Part shown: positions 44,512-53,190 of the stretch, in pieces | How positions within the stretch are numbered: the first letter of the stretch is position 1 | How the letters are laid out: the number at the start of each line of letters is the position of its first letter | Assembly: GCA_963677375.2 (NCBI GenBank) | Contig: CAXXIF010000002.1 | Location: 1 to 64,000 of the forward strand | DNA from: Pseudaeromonas sp963677375 | Lineage (GTDB): Bacteria > Pseudomonadota > Gammaproteobacteria > Enterobacterales > Aeromonadaceae | DNA: 64,000 nucleotides | Direction of reading: 5' to 3' | Notes under the pieces: generated by a model | Seen by the model: the letters and a program-made list of their open reading frames with translations, nothing else | What the model was told of the DNA's origin: nothing | Database searches by the model: none | Made by a program: the position numbers and the translations under genes

Positions 44512-45906
44512 TTAAAACTGCCACTGCAGATAGAGTGTATTGTAATTGGAACCACCCTTGATGCGCCCGAACATGGAAGCGGCTTCAAACATTGCCGAAC
44601 GATGATGCAGCCCGTATCCCAGCCATAAGTGGCGTAACGCTCCGTTGCCAAACAGATCACCCAGATTCGTATCCACTGAAAAATCCAGGTAATTCATCAG
44701 ATGGCTGGGGCGATACCCCTTTTCCGCCATCTCGCTGCTCTCGATCCAGGTGATGTCATTGACATAAGAGAGCCCTTCGGCAAAACCAAAGCGCCAGCGC
44801 GTCGGCCAACTGAAGGTGTAATAACCCTTGAAAGCCATGACATATTCTTGAGTCGAAGACTGCACCGCCGAAGGCCAGTGCCAGACCACACCCGGAGTCA
44901 GGTAGAGATCGATGGGAAAGCCGAAGAGTTCGTTACTCAAAGGGTGACCATAAAATAGGGAGCTCATCCGGTTATGATTCGGATCTGGTTGGGTCTGCAG
45001 CATGAACACCTCCGAGATATCAGAAGGCGTCGCCCAGCCCTGTGCCAGCCGCAGATAGGCCCCCGGTGGCAGGCTGGCTTGCTGCATCTGTTCTGGCGAT
45101 TCAAAAAAGCCGAAGCCCAACCAGGCCTCCGCCTGCCCTCCTCGCGACATCATGGCACTGCTGCGCACCTCGCTGTCAAAGCGGGTATAGGCCAACTTGT
45201 TCAGCAGATAGAAGTTGGAGTCGATATGCCAACGCGTATCTAGCGCGGCCGTGGATTCGATACCGGCCCCCAGTTGTTCGGTACTACCGACGACATCCGC
45301 ATAGTAACGGCTATTAAAGCTGGCTGATTTGTAGCGAGCCAGCAGGCTCGGTCGAAAATTCCAACTGCCTAGCGCCCAATTTTGTCCAAGTGTGCCATCC
45401 AGATACCAATGACCGTCCCCATCGGTATACCCACCCAGAGCCCCCCAACTGACCTCATTGAACGCATGTTTAAGACGCAACCCGCTATCCACAGAGTCCG
45501 CCTGTTTTTGGTTTTGCCAGGATTTGGGAATATCGACAAAACGCAGCTGGGCGTGAACATCCAACTGCCAATCCGCGACACGGCCACTGGGAGCCCGTTG
45601 CGATGCCGCACTCTGCCACAGGTGCATGCCGCCTTGACTGCCATCCAGAAAGAAGCGATCACCCTGATAGTAAAACAGCGGTACCAGACTGGTGACCCGT
45701 TTATCGTCCAGCCCTTGTAACGTAAAAGGGATCTGACCCACCCGATAGCTCATGCCAACCCCCCAAGCCGGTTCTTGTCGTGGCACCACATCGGCAGCCA
45801 GCGTCAGAACCGGTAGCAATGCCAGGATCGGCGCCATGAAAAATCGAATGTGGCGTAATTTGAATATCCGAATGAACGCGGAAACAGGAGCAAGATGGCG
45901 CATCAT
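44512..45906 (-). CDS. MipA/OmpV-like outer-membrane beta-barrel protein
   Basis: About 464 residues; outer-membrane protein. The region after the signal (GVGMSYRVGQIPFTLQGLDDKRVTSLVPLFYYQGDRFFLDGSQGG) has the MipA/OmpV signature, and strand-like segments continue to a C-terminal Phe (LYLQWQF). It is much longer than typical MipA (about 250), so a larger barrel or second domain is likely. The signal sequence lies within MAPILALLPVLTLAA; the true start is uncertain (45906, 45903 or 45837, none with a good ribosome site), and the frame is open to 45981. E. coli MipA links MltA to PBP1B; that role cannot be assumed here. Confidence 0.7.
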   Translation of the reverse strand: MMRHLAPVSAFIRIFKLRHIRFFMAPILALLPVLTLAADVVPRQEPAWGVGMSYRVGQIPFTLQGLDDKRVTSLVPLFYYQGDRFFLDGSQGGMHLWQSAASQRAPSGRVADWQLDVHAQLRFVDIPKSWQNQKQADSVDSGLRLKHAFNEVSWGALGGYTDGDGHWYLDGTLGQNWALGSWNFRPSLLARYKSASFNSRYYADVVGSTEQLGAGIESTAALDTRWHIDSNFYLLNKLAYTRFDSEVRSSAMMSRGGQAEAWLGFGFFESPEQMQQASLPPGAYLRLAQGWATPSDISEVFMLQTQPDPNHNRMSSLFYGHPLSNELFGFPIDLYLTPGVVWHWPSAVQSSTQEYVMAFKGYYTFSWPTRWRFGFAEGLSYVNDITWIESSEMAEKGYRPSHLMNYLDFSVDTNLGDLFGNGALRHLWLGYGLHHRSAMFEAASMFGRIKGGSNYNTLYLQWQF

Positions 45907-46547
45907 ATGATCAAGAAGTTCGCTTGTTTTTTTGAGAGACGAAGTGTGACGCGGCGCACATGCTACTGCTACGCACGGCAAATACCAGTGGGATCACATA
46001 ATAAATATGTCGTCTGGGCCTTCACCCAGTGGAACCCGTATGGCTATCAAACGGGGTTTCAGCATATTTATGCACACAGCCACAACTTCAGGCCTGACCG
46101 GCTCCGGCAGCGACAGCAGCATAAAATCAGTGCCCAGGTGCTAATTCCCCACCAAAGCTCCGTCGCCGCGCCACCTGGCCGTTCGGCCCGCAGGCGATCA
46201 CCGAGCAGAGAAAAGAACATGGAAATTCATGTCTACCCCATGCCACCCAGCCAATCCGTTAACAAGCCATCACACCATTCAACATCTGATTGACATCTGA
46301 TCATCCCTATCGCAGCAAGCCCCTTGGACAAGTTCACTCTATTTCCGCCAAACCTTAGTGGCATCCGCTAGCGCCACCCAGCCGCCGCGATGAATGAAAT
46401 CCGGGGAAATATGCAAACGTCCGTTGACCTTGTCTTCGCTTCACTCTAGGTTGATAGATCGAACGATATCCGAGCCCAAGCCGGAATGAGCCATAAGGAT
46501 TCGAGCCGCCCTTGCCAGCGGCCGAGCAGAGGGAATGGAGGAGTACG
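45907..46547 (+). promoter_or_regulatory. gltBD upstream region with promoter at 46424-46452
   Basis: A long gap (about 640 bases) between the divergent mipA-like gene and gltB. A good sigma-70 promoter is visible: TTGACC (46424-46429), 17-base spacer, TAGGTT (46447-46452), about 96 bases before gltB. The rest shows no convincing gene; Lrp sites would be expected from E. coli but cannot be called by eye. Confidence 0.62.
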
Positions 46548-49500
46548 ATGTCTTTATATGATCCCCGCTACGAAAGGGATAACTGTGGCTTTGGTCTGAT
46601 CGCCCACACCGAGGGTGCCGCCAGCCATAAGTTGATTCGGCTGGCGATTTCCGGTCTGGCTCGCATGCAACATCGCGGCGGTATCGCCGCCGATGGCAAG
46701 ACGGGCGACGGCTGTGGTCTGCTGTTGCAAAAACCCGACAGTTTCTTCCGCGCCGTGGCCGAGGAGAAGGGCTGGAATCTGGGCCGCAAATACGCCGTCG
46801 GCATGCTGTTCCTCAATCCGGACCCCATTCTCGCCGAAGCCAGCCGCCGCATCGTCAATGAAGAGCTGGAAAAAGAGACCCTCACCCTGGTCGGTTGGCG
46901 GGATGTGCCGATCAATACCAAGGTGTTGGGCGAGATCGCTCTGGCCACCCTGCCCCGCATCGAGCAAGTATTCGTCAACGCCCCCCCCGGCTGGGTGATG
47001 AAGGATCTGGACCGCCGTCTCTACATAGCCCGGCGTCGTATCGAGAAGCGCATTCAGGACGAGCAATTCTATATTGCCAGCCTCTCCAATCAGGTTATCG
47101 TCTATAAAGGCTTGTGTCTGGCCGCCGATCTGCCGCGCCTCTATCTGGACTTGGCCGACATCCGGCTACAATCGGCGATCTGCGTTTTCCATCAGCGCTT
47201 CTCCACCAATACCCAACCGCGCTGGCCCCTGGCTCAACCGTTCCGTTTTCTCGCCCACAATGGCGAAATCAATACCATCAATGGCAACCGACAATGGGCC
47301 CGCGCCCGCGCCTACAAATTCAGTTCGCCCTTGCTGCCGGACCTGCAATCAGCGGCGCCGTTCGTCAATAACAGCGGCTCCGACTCCTCCAGTCTGGATA
47401 ACATGCTGGAGCTTTTTCTGGCCGGAGGCCTGGACCTATTCCGTGCGGTCCGGCTGCTGGTGCCGCCCGCCTGGCAAAAACACCCGGCCATGGACGATGA
47501 GCTGCGCGCCTTCTACGACTTCAACTCCATGCACATGGAGCCTTGGGATGGCCCGGCGGGTCTGGTGATGTCGGATGGCCGCTTTGCCGCCTGCGCCCTG
47601 GATCGCAATGGTTTGCGGCCAGCCCGCTATGTGGTCACCAAAGACAAGTTCATTACCCTGGCCTCCGAGGTCGGGATCTGGGACTACACCCCGGACGAGG
47701 TGGTGGAAAAAGGCCGGGTCGGCCCTGGTGAACTGTTTGTAGTCGACACCTACACCGCCAAGGTGTGGAACAGCTTCGAGATTGACGATGATCTCAAGCA
47801 TCGCCACCCCTACCGGCAATGGATGGATCAGCACAGACGTCACCTCATCAGTTTCGACAGCATTCCCGATGACAAGATCGGCCGTCGCGAGCTGGAAGAT
47901 GACTTGCTGCTCTGCTACCAGAAGCAGTTTGGCTATAGCTTCGAAGAGCTGGATCAGATCCTGCGGGTGCTGGGCGAGAATGGCCAGGAAGCAGTCGGCT
48001 CCATGGGGGACGACACGCCGATGGCGGTGCTCTCGGGCAAGCCCCGTTCGCTGTACGACTACTTCCGCCAGATGTTTGCCCAGGTGACCAACCCGCCGAT
48101 TGATCCACTGCGGGAGAATCATGTGATGTCCCTGGCCACCTGTATTGGCCGGGAGCAGAACGTCTTCAATGAAACCTATGGCCATGCCCATCGTGTGCAG
48201 TTTGCTTCGCCGATCCTGCTCTATTCCGATTTTCATCAGCTTCTCGAACTCGATGACTCCCACTATCGGCATGCCCGTCTCTCCATCACCTTCAGCCCGG
48301 AAGAGGGGTTGCAGCAGGCCCTGTTGCGTCTGTGCGAGGAGGCTAAAACTGCCGCCCGCGCCGGAGCCGTCTTGCTGGTGCTCTCGGATCGACAAATAAC
48401 CCCGAACCGTTTGCCGATCCCGGCGGCCATGGCCGTCGGTGCCCTGCAACGGACGCTCGTGGAAGCCAACCTGCGTTGCGACTGTAACCTCATCGTCGAA
48501 ACCGCCAGTGCCCGTGATCCCCACCACTTCGCCGTGTTACTGGGCTTTGGTGCCACCGCCATCTATCCCTATCTGGCCTATGAATCGCTGGCCAAGATGG
48601 TGGACGATGGCACCCTGCCCCTCTCCGTGCGTCAGGTGCTGAAGAACTACCGCACCGGTATCGAGAAGGGGCTGTACAAGGTGATGTCGAAGATGGGCAT
48701 CAGCACCATCGCCAGCTATCGCTGTACCCAACTGTTTGAAGCCATCGGCATTGGCCCCGAGGTGACCGACCTCTGTTTCCATGGGGTGCCAAGCCGGATT
48801 GCCGGCGCCAACTTCGTCGACTTCCAGCAGGATCTGCAACAGCTGGCCCATCAGGCCTGGCTCAAGCGCAAAGCCCTGCCCCACGGCGGTCTGCTCAAAT
48901 ATGTCCACGATGGCGAATACCACTGCTTCAATCCGGATGTGGTGCAAACCCTGCAAGCCGCCGTCCAACAGAACGACTACGCCGAATACCTGCGTTTCGC
49001 CCATCTGGTCAATGACAGGCCCGTCGCCACCCTGCGGGATCTGCTGGCAGTGCAGTCGGCTCAGACCGCCATACCTCTGTCCGAGGTGGAAGAGGAAGCG
49101 ACCTTCTACCGTCGCTTCGATACCGCCGCCATGTCGATTGGTGCCCTCGGCCCCGAGGCTCATGAAGCCCTGGCCGTGGCCATGAACCGCCTCGGCGGTC
49201 GCAGCAATTCCGGTGAGGGGGGCGAAGATCCCGCCCGCTATGGCACCGAGCGCAATTCGCGGATCAAACAGGTCGCTTCCGGGCGTTTCGGGGTGACCCC
49301 CCACTATCTGGTGAATGCCGATGTCATCCAGATCAAGATTGCCCAGGGCGCCAAACCCGGTGAGGGGGGGCAACTCCCCGGCGATAAGGTGTCGGTACAG
49401 ATTGCCAAGCTGCGCTACTCGGTACCCGGCGTGACGTTGATCTCGCCGCCGCCCCATCACGATATCTATTCCATCGAGGATCTGGCCCAGCTCATCTTTG

Positions 49501-51005
49501 ATATCAAACAGGTCAATCCGCACTGCCTGGTCTCGGTGAAGCTGGTTTCCGAACCCGGGGTCGGCACCATAGCCACCGGGGTGGCCAAGGCCTATGCCGA
49601 TCTCATCACCATCTCCGGCTATGACGGCGGCACCGGTGCCAGCCCCATCACCTCGGTCAAGTATGCCGGCTCCCCCTGGGAGCTGGGCCTTGCCGAGACC
49701 CAGCAGGCACTGGTCGCCAACGGCTTGCGCCACAAGGTGCGGCTGCAGGTGGATGGCGGTTTGAAAACCGGTCTGGATATCATCAAGGCCGCCATTCTCG
49801 GTGCCGAAAGCTTCGGCTTCGGCACTGGCCCCATGGTGGCGTTGGGTTGCAAGTACCTGCGCATCTGTCATCTGAACAACTGTGCCACCGGCATTGCCAC
49901 CCAGGATGAAAAGCTGCGCAAGGATCACTACCGCGGTGACGCCGAGCTGGTGATGAACTACTTCCGCTTCCTGACTCGGGAAACCCGAGAATTGCTAGCG
50001 CAACTGGGCATTCGTCAGCTCACCGATCTCATCGGGCGCACGGATTTGCTGCAGCAACTGCCCGGCCTGACAGCCCGTCAGGGACGGCTGGATCTGGGGG
50101 CCATACTCGCACCCACCATATCGCCCCAAGGCTTGCCGTTATTCTGTCAGCAGGAAAACCCCAGCTTCGACAAGGGCGAGCTGAACCTGCAACTGCTGCA
50201 GGAGCTGGAGCCGGTGATCACCGAAAAACTCGGCGGCGACTACCACTACAGCATCCGCAACACCGATCGCTCGGTAGGCGCCCTGCTCTCCGGCACCATA
50301 GCCCGCTTACATGGCAATCAGGGCATGGCGTCAGACCCACTGACGCTGCACTTTGACGGCACCGCCGGACAAAGCTTCGGCGTCTGGAATGCCGGCGGCC
50401 TGGAGCTGATCCTGACCGGCGATGCCAACGATTATGTGGGTAAGGGCATGACTGGCGGCAAGCTGGTGGTCCGCCCCCATGTCGGCGTCAGCTTCAAATC
50501 TCATCAGGCCACCATAGTTGGCAACACCTGCCTGTATGGCGCCACCGGCGGTCAGCTGTATGCTGCCGGCCAGGCCGGTGAGCGTTTCGCGGTGCGCAAT
50601 TCCGGAGCCCATGCCGTGGTCGAGGGTGTCGGGGACAATGGCTGCGAATACATGACCGGCGGCATAGTCACCATACTGGGAGCCACCGGTGTCAACTTCG
50701 CCGCCGGTATGACCGGAGGCTTTGCCTATGTGCTGGATGAAGAGGGGAATTTTGACAAGAAGACCAACCATGAACTGGTCGATCTGTTGAGTGTGCAGGA
50801 GTACGCCATTCATGCCGAACACCTGCGCGGCATCATCACCCAGCATTTGCAGGAGACCGGCAGCCCCAGAGCCGAGGCGATCCTGGCCGACTTTGGTCAC
50901 TATCTGCCCCGTTTCCGTCTGGTCAAACCCAAGTCCAGCGATGTAAAAGCCCTGCTCGGCCATACCGCCCGCAGCGTGGCTGAACTGCGCGTGCAGGCCC
51001 AATAA
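46548..51005 (+). CDS. gltB: Glutamate synthase (NADPH) large subunit
   Basis: The 1485-residue enzyme, with GltD, makes two glutamates from glutamine and 2-oxoglutarate. ATG 46548 follows GGAGGAG; an N-terminal propeptide MSLYDPRYERDN precedes the nucleophile Cys of the class II amidotransferase domain (CGFGLIAHTEG). Then comes the central domain, the FMN/synthase barrel (GLRHKVRLQVDGGLKTGLDI), the 3Fe-4S cysteines in CHLNNCATGIAT, and the C-terminal GXGXG beta-helix (MTGGKLVV, GNTCLYGATGG, MTGG). Cotranscribed with gltD, 15 bases away. Confidence 0.98.
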   Translation: MSLYDPRYERDNCGFGLIAHTEGAASHKLIRLAISGLARMQHRGGIAADGKTGDGCGLLLQKPDSFFRAVAEEKGWNLGRKYAVGMLFLNPDPILAEASRRIVNEELEKETLTLVGWRDVPINTKVLGEIALATLPRIEQVFVNAPPGWVMKDLDRRLYIARRRIEKRIQDEQFYIASLSNQVIVYKGLCLAADLPRLYLDLADIRLQSAICVFHQRFSTNTQPRWPLAQPFRFLAHNGEINTINGNRQWARARAYKFSSPLLPDLQSAAPFVNNSGSDSSSLDNMLELFLAGGLDLFRAVRLLVPPAWQKHPAMDDELRAFYDFNSMHMEPWDGPAGLVMSDGRFAACALDRNGLRPARYVVTKDKFITLASEVGIWDYTPDEVVEKGRVGPGELFVVDTYTAKVWNSFEIDDDLKHRHPYRQWMDQHRRHLISFDSIPDDKIGRRELEDDLLLCYQKQFGYSFEELDQILRVLGENGQEAVGSMGDDTPMAVLSGKPRSLYDYFRQMFAQVTNPPIDPLRENHVMSLATCIGREQNVFNETYGHAHRVQFASPILLYSDFHQLLELDDSHYRHARLSITFSPEEGLQQALLRLCEEAKTAARAGAVLLVLSDRQITPNRLPIPAAMAVGALQRTLVEANLRCDCNLIVETASARDPHHFAVLLGFGATAIYPYLAYESLAKMVDDGTLPLSVRQVLKNYRTGIEKGLYKVMSKMGISTIASYRCTQLFEAIGIGPEVTDLCFHGVPSRIAGANFVDFQQDLQQLAHQAWLKRKALPHGGLLKYVHDGEYHCFNPDVVQTLQAAVQQNDYAEYLRFAHLVNDRPVATLRDLLAVQSAQTAIPLSEVEEEATFYRRFDTAAMSIGALGPEAHEALAVAMNRLGGRSNSGEGGEDPARYGTERNSRIKQVASGRFGVTPHYLVNADVIQIKIAQGAKPGEGGQLPGDKVSVQIAKLRYSVPGVTLISPPPHHDIYSIEDLAQLIFDIKQVNPHCLVSVKLVSEPGVGTIATGVAKAYADLITISGYDGGTGASPITSVKYAGSPWELGLAETQQALVANGLRHKVRLQVDGGLKTGLDIIKAAILGAESFGFGTGPMVALGCKYLRICHLNNCATGIATQDEKLRKDHYRGDAELVMNYFRFLTRETRELLAQLGIRQLTDLIGRTDLLQQLPGLTARQGRLDLGAILAPTISPQGLPLFCQQENPSFDKGELNLQLLQELEPVITEKLGGDYHYSIRNTDRSVGALLSGTIARLHGNQGMASDPLTLHFDGTAGQSFGVWNAGGLELILTGDANDYVGKGMTGGKLVVRPHVGVSFKSHQATIVGNTCLYGATGGQLYAAGQAGERFAVRNSGAHAVVEGVGDNGCEYMTGGIVTILGATGVNFAAGMTGGFAYVLDEEGNFDKKTNHELVDLLSVQEYAIHAEHLRGIITQHLQETGSPRAEAILADFGHYLPRFRLVKPKSSDVKALLGHTARSVAELRVQAQ

Positions 51006-51020
51006 GACAAGGATGCCATC

Positions 51021-52439
51021 ATGAGTCAGCAGCATGTATTCCAGTTTATCGACGTTCGCCGGATTGACCCGCCGAAGAAGCCGATTGGCGTTCGTAAACA
51101 AGAGTTTATCGAAATCTATGAGCCCTTTACCGAAGCCCAGGCCAAGATGCAGGCCGACCGCTGTCTGGAGTGCGGAAACCCCTACTGCGAGTGGAAGTGC
51201 CCGGTTCACAACTACATTCCCAACTGGCTGAAACTGGCCCAGGAGGGACGCATCATCGAAGCGGCCGAACTGGCCCACCAGACCAACAGCCTGCCCGAAG
51301 TATGCGGTCGGGTCTGCCCCCAGGATCGGCTCTGTGAGGGCTCCTGTACCCTGAATGACGAATTCGGGGCCGTCACCATCGGCAATGTCGAAAAGTACAT
51401 CACCGACCGGGCCTTCGAGATGGGCTGGCGCCCGGACATGTCCAAGGTGGACTGGAGCGACAAGCGAGTCGCTATCGTCGGCGCTGGGCCTGCAGGCTTG
51501 GCCTGTGCCGACGTTCTGGTGCGCAATGGCGTCAAACCCGTGGTGTTTGATCGTCACCCTGAGATCGGCGGCCTGCTCACCTTCGGCATCCCCTCGTTCA
51601 AGCTCGACAAACAGGTGATGCAACGGCGCCGGGATATCTTCGAGGAGATGGGGATCGAGTTTCGTCTCGAGACCCATATCGGCGAAGACCTCCCCTTCTC
51701 CGAGCTGCTCGAAGAGTACGATGCTGTGTTTGTCGGCATAGGTACCTATCGTTATCTCAGTGGCAACTTGCAACACCAAGATGCTCCCGGGGTCTACGAT
51801 GCCCTGCCCTATCTCATCGCCACCACCAACCGGCTACTGGGGGTCGAGAAATCGGCAAGCGACTATATCGACTTGGCCGGACAACGGGTGGTGGTGCTCG
51901 GTGGCGGCGATACGGCCATGGATTGTGTGCGCACCGCCGTGCGTCAGGGCGCGGCCCAGGTCTTCTGTGCCTACCGTCGGGATCAAGAGAACATGCCCGG
52001 CTCCCGGCGCGAAGTACAGAACGCCAAGGAGGAGGGGGTCACCTTCCTGTGGAACGTGCAACCGCTGGGGATGGCGCTGGATGAACAGGGTAGAGTCACA
52101 GGTGTGCAGGTAGTCAAGACCCGACTCGGAGCCGCCGATGCCCAGGGGCGCCGGAGTGCGGAGCCGATCCCCGGCAGTGAAACCCTTCTCCCCGCCGATG
52201 CGGTGATCCAGGCGTTTGGCTTTCAACCCAGCCCACCCGACTGGCTACAGACGGCCGAGGTGACCCTCGATGGCCGCGGAAGAATCGAAGCTTCCGCCCA
52301 GCAAACCTACCCCTTCCAGACCAGCAACCCCAAGGTCTTTGCCGGAGGCGATGCGGTACGGGGCTCCGATCTGGTGGTCACGGCCATCGCTGAAGGGCGC
52401 TCGGCGGCCGCCGGAATACTGGACTATCTCCAGCTCTGA
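51021..52439 (+). CDS. gltD: Glutamate synthase (NADPH) small subunit
   Basis: The 472-residue subunit, the same length as E. coli GltD, transfers electrons from NADPH to GltB. N-terminal iron-sulfur cysteines (CLECGNPYCEWKCPVHNYIP, CGRVCPQDRLCEGSC), the FAD dinucleotide fold VAIVGAGPAGLACADVL and the NADPH fold VVVLGGGDTAMDCVRTAVRQGA are intact. AAGGATG ribosome site. Confidence 0.98.
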   Translation: MSQQHVFQFIDVRRIDPPKKPIGVRKQEFIEIYEPFTEAQAKMQADRCLECGNPYCEWKCPVHNYIPNWLKLAQEGRIIEAAELAHQTNSLPEVCGRVCPQDRLCEGSCTLNDEFGAVTIGNVEKYITDRAFEMGWRPDMSKVDWSDKRVAIVGAGPAGLACADVLVRNGVKPVVFDRHPEIGGLLTFGIPSFKLDKQVMQRRRDIFEEMGIEFRLETHIGEDLPFSELLEEYDAVFVGIGTYRYLSGNLQHQDAPGVYDALPYLIATTNRLLGVEKSASDYIDLAGQRVVVLGGGDTAMDCVRTAVRQGAAQVFCAYRRDQENMPGSRREVQNAKEEGVTFLWNVQPLGMALDEQGRVTGVQVVKTRLGAADAQGRRSAEPIPGSETLLPADAVIQAFGFQPSPPDWLQTAEVTLDGRGRIEASAQQTYPFQTSNPKVFAGGDAVRGSDLVVTAIAEGRSAAAGILDYLQL

Positions 52440-52448
52440 CAGCCCAAG

Positions 52449-52476
52449 TTCCGGGAGTCAGCAGAGGCTCCCGGAA
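52449..52476 (+). terminator. Hairpin after gltBD
   Basis: TTCCGGGAG / CTCCCGGAA stem with a 10-base loop, 10 bases past gltD. Only a weak pyrimidine tract follows, so read-through into the DUF202 gene is possible. Confidence 0.5.
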
Positions 52477-52541
52477 CGTGCCTCTTGACCTTCGCCCACG
52501 CATCGCTGAAGCTGCGCTAACCACCATGTTTTGGATGTGAT

Positions 52542-52907
52542 ATGGGCTACCTACAAGATCCCCGCGTACTATTTGCCGCTGAACGAACCCTGTTGGCCTG
52601 GAGTCGAACCAGTCTGGCACTAATGGGCTTCGGCTTTGTCATCGAGCGCTTCGCGCTCTATCTACAAATCATGGCCCCGGATCGGATTTCGGCCACAGAA
52701 GTCACCCTCTCCCTCTGGATCGGTCTGGCCTTTATCTTCCTGGGCGCCCTCACCGCCTTCGCTTCCAGCGGTCAGTACTCCCGCATCGTGAAGCAATTGG
52801 CGCAAGAAGAGATCCCCGAGGGCTATCACCTGCGATTCGGCAGTGGCCTGAATATTCTGGTCGGTCTGCTCGGTTGTCTGCTGTTTGGCTACTTATTGTT
52901 CAAGTAA
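52542..52907 (+). CDS. DUF202 (YidH-like) membrane protein
   Basis: A 121-residue inner-membrane protein with three predicted membrane segments (about 24-45, 55-77 and 100-120). The conserved DUF202 N-terminus DPRVLFAAERTLLAWSRTSLALMGFGF is present. Function unknown; it resembles YidH of E. coli. It may be partly cotranscribed with gltBD through the weak hairpin at 52449. Confidence 0.85.
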   Translation: MGYLQDPRVLFAAERTLLAWSRTSLALMGFGFVIERFALYLQIMAPDRISATEVTLSLWIGLAFIFLGALTAFASSGQYSRIVKQLAQEEIPEGYHLRFGSGLNILVGLLGCLLFGYLLFK

Positions 52908-53018
52908 CAGTGGGCCTCGGCAGTCGAGGCCTCACAGTACCCAGAATGATCATCGGGGCCACATCCCCACAACAGACTCAAAAAGCAGACTTGTTCGCCA
53001 ACTGAAGAAAGCGTTTAC

Positions 53019-53079
53019 AAATGAGTCGGAACACTCATTTTCATAACTGACTGGTTATTTCGTATTCACAATTTTGTGA
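53019..53079 (+). promoter_or_regulatory. Two palindromes upstream of the GGDEF gene
   Basis: AAATGAGT / ACTCATTT with a 6-base centre (53019-53040) is followed by TTTCAT and could terminate the DUF202 transcript. TCACAA-TT-TTGTGA (53066-53079) is a perfect 6-bp inverted repeat, not in the TGTGA-N6-TCACA orientation of CRP. Either may be an operator for the gene at 53191. Confidence 0.4.
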
Positions 53080-53190
53080 TAAAGATCTATCGTTAGTGCT
53101 GAAAACGCAACCATAAAGCTCCGAATGGATTCCATTCATAGCCTATTGCTCACACTCGCGGCATCACAAGGATGAAGGTGTTACCACAGG

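Noticed and set aside
45895..46293. 132-residue frame in the mipA-gltB gap
   Set aside because: No ribosome site, unusual composition, no domain-like pattern; it lies in the upstream regulatory region.
50331..51779. 482-residue minus-strand open frame across the gltB/gltD junction
   Set aside because: It is antisense to two highly conserved genes with no start signal and a composition typical of a shadow frame. The same applies to the 463-residue frame at 48537-49928.
53066..53079. CRP site before the GGDEF gene
   Set aside because: The half-sites TCACAA and TTGTGA are in the reverse order to the CRP consensus (TGTGA-N6-TCACA), so I list it only as an unassigned palindrome.
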